Translations under genes and position numbers: made by a program
Assembly: GCA_964396375.1 (NCBI GenBank)
Contig: CAYNEY010000020.1
Span: 33,739-97,738, forward strand
From: FEN-1139 sp964396375
GTDB taxonomy: Bacteria; Myxococcota_A; Polyangia; Polyangiales; Polyangiaceae
Length of the DNA: 64,000 bases
Direction of reading: 5' to 3'
In this document: positions 62,480 to 64,000 of the stretch, one piece after another
Numbering within the stretch: the stretch's first letter is position 1
How the letters are laid out: every line of letters begins with the position of its first letter
The notes under the pieces: generated by a model
Told to the model about the DNA's origin: nothing
The model's database searches: none
What the model saw: only the letters and a program-made list of their open reading frames with translations

Positions 62480-63811
62480 TCATTTTAGGCTGGCCAGATA
62501 CGCGTCGCGGACTGTGTTGCGGAGGGAGGCTTGTTGGGAGCCTATCCACGAGTTGACCAGTACGACGCACTCCATCTGTTCGGGAAAGAAATAGGCCACC
62601 GACTGCTCCACGTCGTGGCTCGGCCCAGAACCAGTGCGCCACATGCCGTTCTTGTCGTAGAGCTTTCCGGCGGGCGTGGTCGTGATGCGATCGATGCCGA
62701 GCCGCGCGTCCAGGGCCTGCTGGGCCTTGGGGGCGGCGATGATCTTGCCTCCGCGTCGGAACGTCCCCATCACGGACAGGACCTCGTTCACCGACATTCG
62801 GAAGCCCGCGCCCCCGAGCTGAGTCCGTAAGTCACCGGAGTTCCAGCCGGTTTGGTCCTGCTTGCCCGAGTAGGCGTAGGCGGAGCCGGCGGTCGGAGTC
62901 ATCCCGATCCCTGTGATCCCAGAGGGTGTGAACACTCGGCTCTGGGCGTAGGCGAGGAAGGCATCTGTCGTCTTGAGATCCCAGAGTGCGTCGTTGAGCC
63001 GTGCCTGCGCGGTGACTGAGAGGCCCGGCAGTGAGAAGCTGGTGGTGCGTGGTACCGCACCGGTCATCGTGGAAGCGAGCACACGGATCAGTGAGAAGGT
63101 GCCGTTGGTGTACGACAAAGCGTCGGCGGAGCCGGGCGTGACGCCGGTCTGGATCTGGTTCTTGAAGGTTGCAAAATCCCCGTCATGGGCCGTGAACCCG
63201 GCGCTGTGGGTGAGGAGCTGTCGGAAGGTGAGCTGGCGGGAACTGGCCGCCTCGTTCCAATAGACGGGTAGGTACTGCTCGATCGGAGTGTCGACCTCCA
63301 ATCCTCGCTCGTCCAACAGCTTGGCGGTGATGATCCCCGTCATCAGCTTGCTCACGCTCGCGACGTGCATGCGCGTGTCGAGTGTCCATCCCTGCCCCCC
63401 CTCAGTCGCGGAACGAGCACGATCCCAGATCAGCGTGAGGATGGGCGTCCCGTTCTTGCGAAGACCGAGCGCGTAGCCGCGCACGTCATCCTTCATGGCC
63501 GCGTGGATCAGCTCGCCGAATTTGGCCACGTTCAGGCGTGGGGGCGTGGGCCCTGGTTTCAGCACCGGCGGCCTGCGCGTGATGGCCGAGGGACCATCGA
63601 GCTGCGGTAGGGACTGCGCAGCCAGAACGTGCGCCGGTCTCAATTGGTGGGACTGCGCGCGGGTCACCTCGGCTGGGATCACCGTGGTTGATACCAGTGC
63701 TGGCTTCACGAGCTTGGCCCGTGCTGCCACTGGGGCACTCCCCGCGGGCGCGGCCAAGGCGGCGGTGCTCGAAAGGACCAGGGCCAAGAGCGTGTGTCGG
63801 AGCGGGCGCAT
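62480..63811 (-). CDS. Serine beta-lactamase/penicillin-binding-protein-fold hydrolase
   Basis: 443 aa from ATG 63811, where GGGAGG sits upstream; the frame extends further but the signal peptide (HTLLALVLSSTAALA) begins here. Class C-type motifs: SxxK as SVSK in HVASVSKLMTG and the YxN motif in YTNGTFSL. A long N-terminal linker rich in Pro/Arg lies before the domain. Such proteins may be D-Ala carboxypeptidases, esterases or lactamases, so substrate is not assigned. Exported, cell-envelope location. Confidence 0.88.
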   Translation of the reverse strand: MRPLRHTLLALVLSSTAALAAPAGSAPVAARAKLVKPALVSTTVIPAEVTRAQSHQLRPAHVLAAQSLPQLDGPSAITRRPPVLKPGPTPPRLNVAKFGELIHAAMKDDVRGYALGLRKNGTPILTLIWDRARSATEGGQGWTLDTRMHVASVSKLMTGIITAKLLDERGLEVDTPIEQYLPVYWNEAASSRQLTFRQLLTHSAGFTAHDGDFATFKNQIQTGVTPGSADALSYTNGTFSLIRVLASTMTGAVPRTTSFSLPGLSVTAQARLNDALWDLKTTDAFLAYAQSRVFTPSGITGIGMTPTAGSAYAYSGKQDQTGWNSGDLRTQLGGAGFRMSVNEVLSVMGTFRRGGKIIAAPKAQQALDARLGIDRITTTPAGKLYDKNGMWRTGSGPSHDVEQSVAYFFPEQMECVVLVNSWIGSQQASLRNTVRDAYLASLK

Positions 63812-63922
63812 GGATTCATCCTCCCACCGGCAACCTCGCCGGTCCCGAGCGCTATGGAGCCCTGTGGTGAGGTTGGGAAGCCTGCCTGCCGCGATTTGTC
63901 CCCAGGGCTGAACGCGCTTCGG

Positions 63923-63950
63923 CAAAGAGAGGGCGACAGCCCTCTCTTTG
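63923..63950. terminator. Strong perfect hairpin at the right end
   Basis: Twelve-base stem CAAAGAGAGGGC (63923-63934) and GCCCTCTCTTTG (63939-63950) with loop GACA. The T-rich end on both strands suits a bidirectional intrinsic terminator, although the following U-tract is short. Confidence 0.7.
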
Positions 63951-63960
63951 TGTGACTGGC

Positions 63961-64000
63961 ATGTTCAACGTACAGGAGGTGAAAATCCAGACCCGGGGGC
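63961..64000 (+). other. Possible 5' end of a gene at the window edge
   Basis: ATG at 63961 opens a frame to the end (MFNVQEVKIQTRG). A separate AGGAGGT lies at 63974-63980 with no start behind it before the edge. Too little sequence to call. Confidence 0.2.

Overview
The window looks like a draft contig or MAG fragment from a myxobacterium of the Polyangia (Myxococcota). Coding regions are GC-rich with GC-rich third positions. At least seven exported lipoproteins carry long Gly-rich repeats straight after the lipobox Cys, a style common in that group. There is also a large set of secreted carbohydrate-active enzymes and a Cys-X-Cys plus membrane-helix tail resembling a MYXO-CTERM tag. Three 100-N gaps sit inside Gly-rich repeats, so the assembly failed there. 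I saw no rRNA, tRNA, CRISPR array or transposase.

Layout. 1-8242 (minus): one tightly packed operon. It encodes a giant secreted CBM2-like/HExxH-type metalloprotease lipoprotein whose start is split by a C10 tract, four tandem paralogous Cys-rich lipoproteins, a second Cys-rich lipoprotein and a diverged fifth paralogue cut by the window edge. 8366-12592: PpsR-type kinase regulator, MFS exporter and a cytoplasmic GH31 glycosidase. 12783-15247: Tat-exported DUF362 lipoprotein coupled to a four-haem-motif lipoprotein.

15334-32550: a phosphate island. pstSCAB-phoU-phoB-phoR is followed by an OprP/O-type porin, tonB, a frameshifted exbB, two exbD genes, a large TonB-dependent receptor and a beta-helix lipoprotein. 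Upstream lie two uncharacterised paralogous ORFs and a small membrane ORF. Direct repeats of GTCAC-like elements at 11-bp spacing (Pho-box geometry) precede pstS, the porin, one paralogue, the small ORF and, more weakly, tonB. This suggests that PhoB controls the whole set. In the model, the porin and receptor bring phosphorus compounds across the outer membrane, PstSCAB imports phosphate, and PhoU/PhoR/PhoB sense and regulate.

32654-42146: PMT-type mannosyltransferase pair, small lipoproteins, YceI, a GH5 mannanase-like lipoprotein with a gap, a YafJ-type amidotransferase, and a FAS1 lipoprotein divergent from a MerR/B12 photoreceptor-like regulator (Wx9EH motif) across an inverted-repeat operator candidate. 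42203-45711: a four-gene sodium-pumping acyl-CoA decarboxylase operon. 45979-55332: methyltransferase/TetR divergent pair, MscS channel, PPOX-fold flavoprotein, HEAT-repeat protein, two unknown exported proteins and a C45/Ntn-hydrolase-like protein. 55342-63811 (minus): lysozyme-like lipoprotein with two gaps, GH9 endoglucanase, GH5-CBM6-ricin endoglucanase, a decayed GH3 beta-glucosidase and a serine beta-lactamase-fold hydrolase. This last block looks like a surface-anchored cellulose/cell-wall degradation locus.
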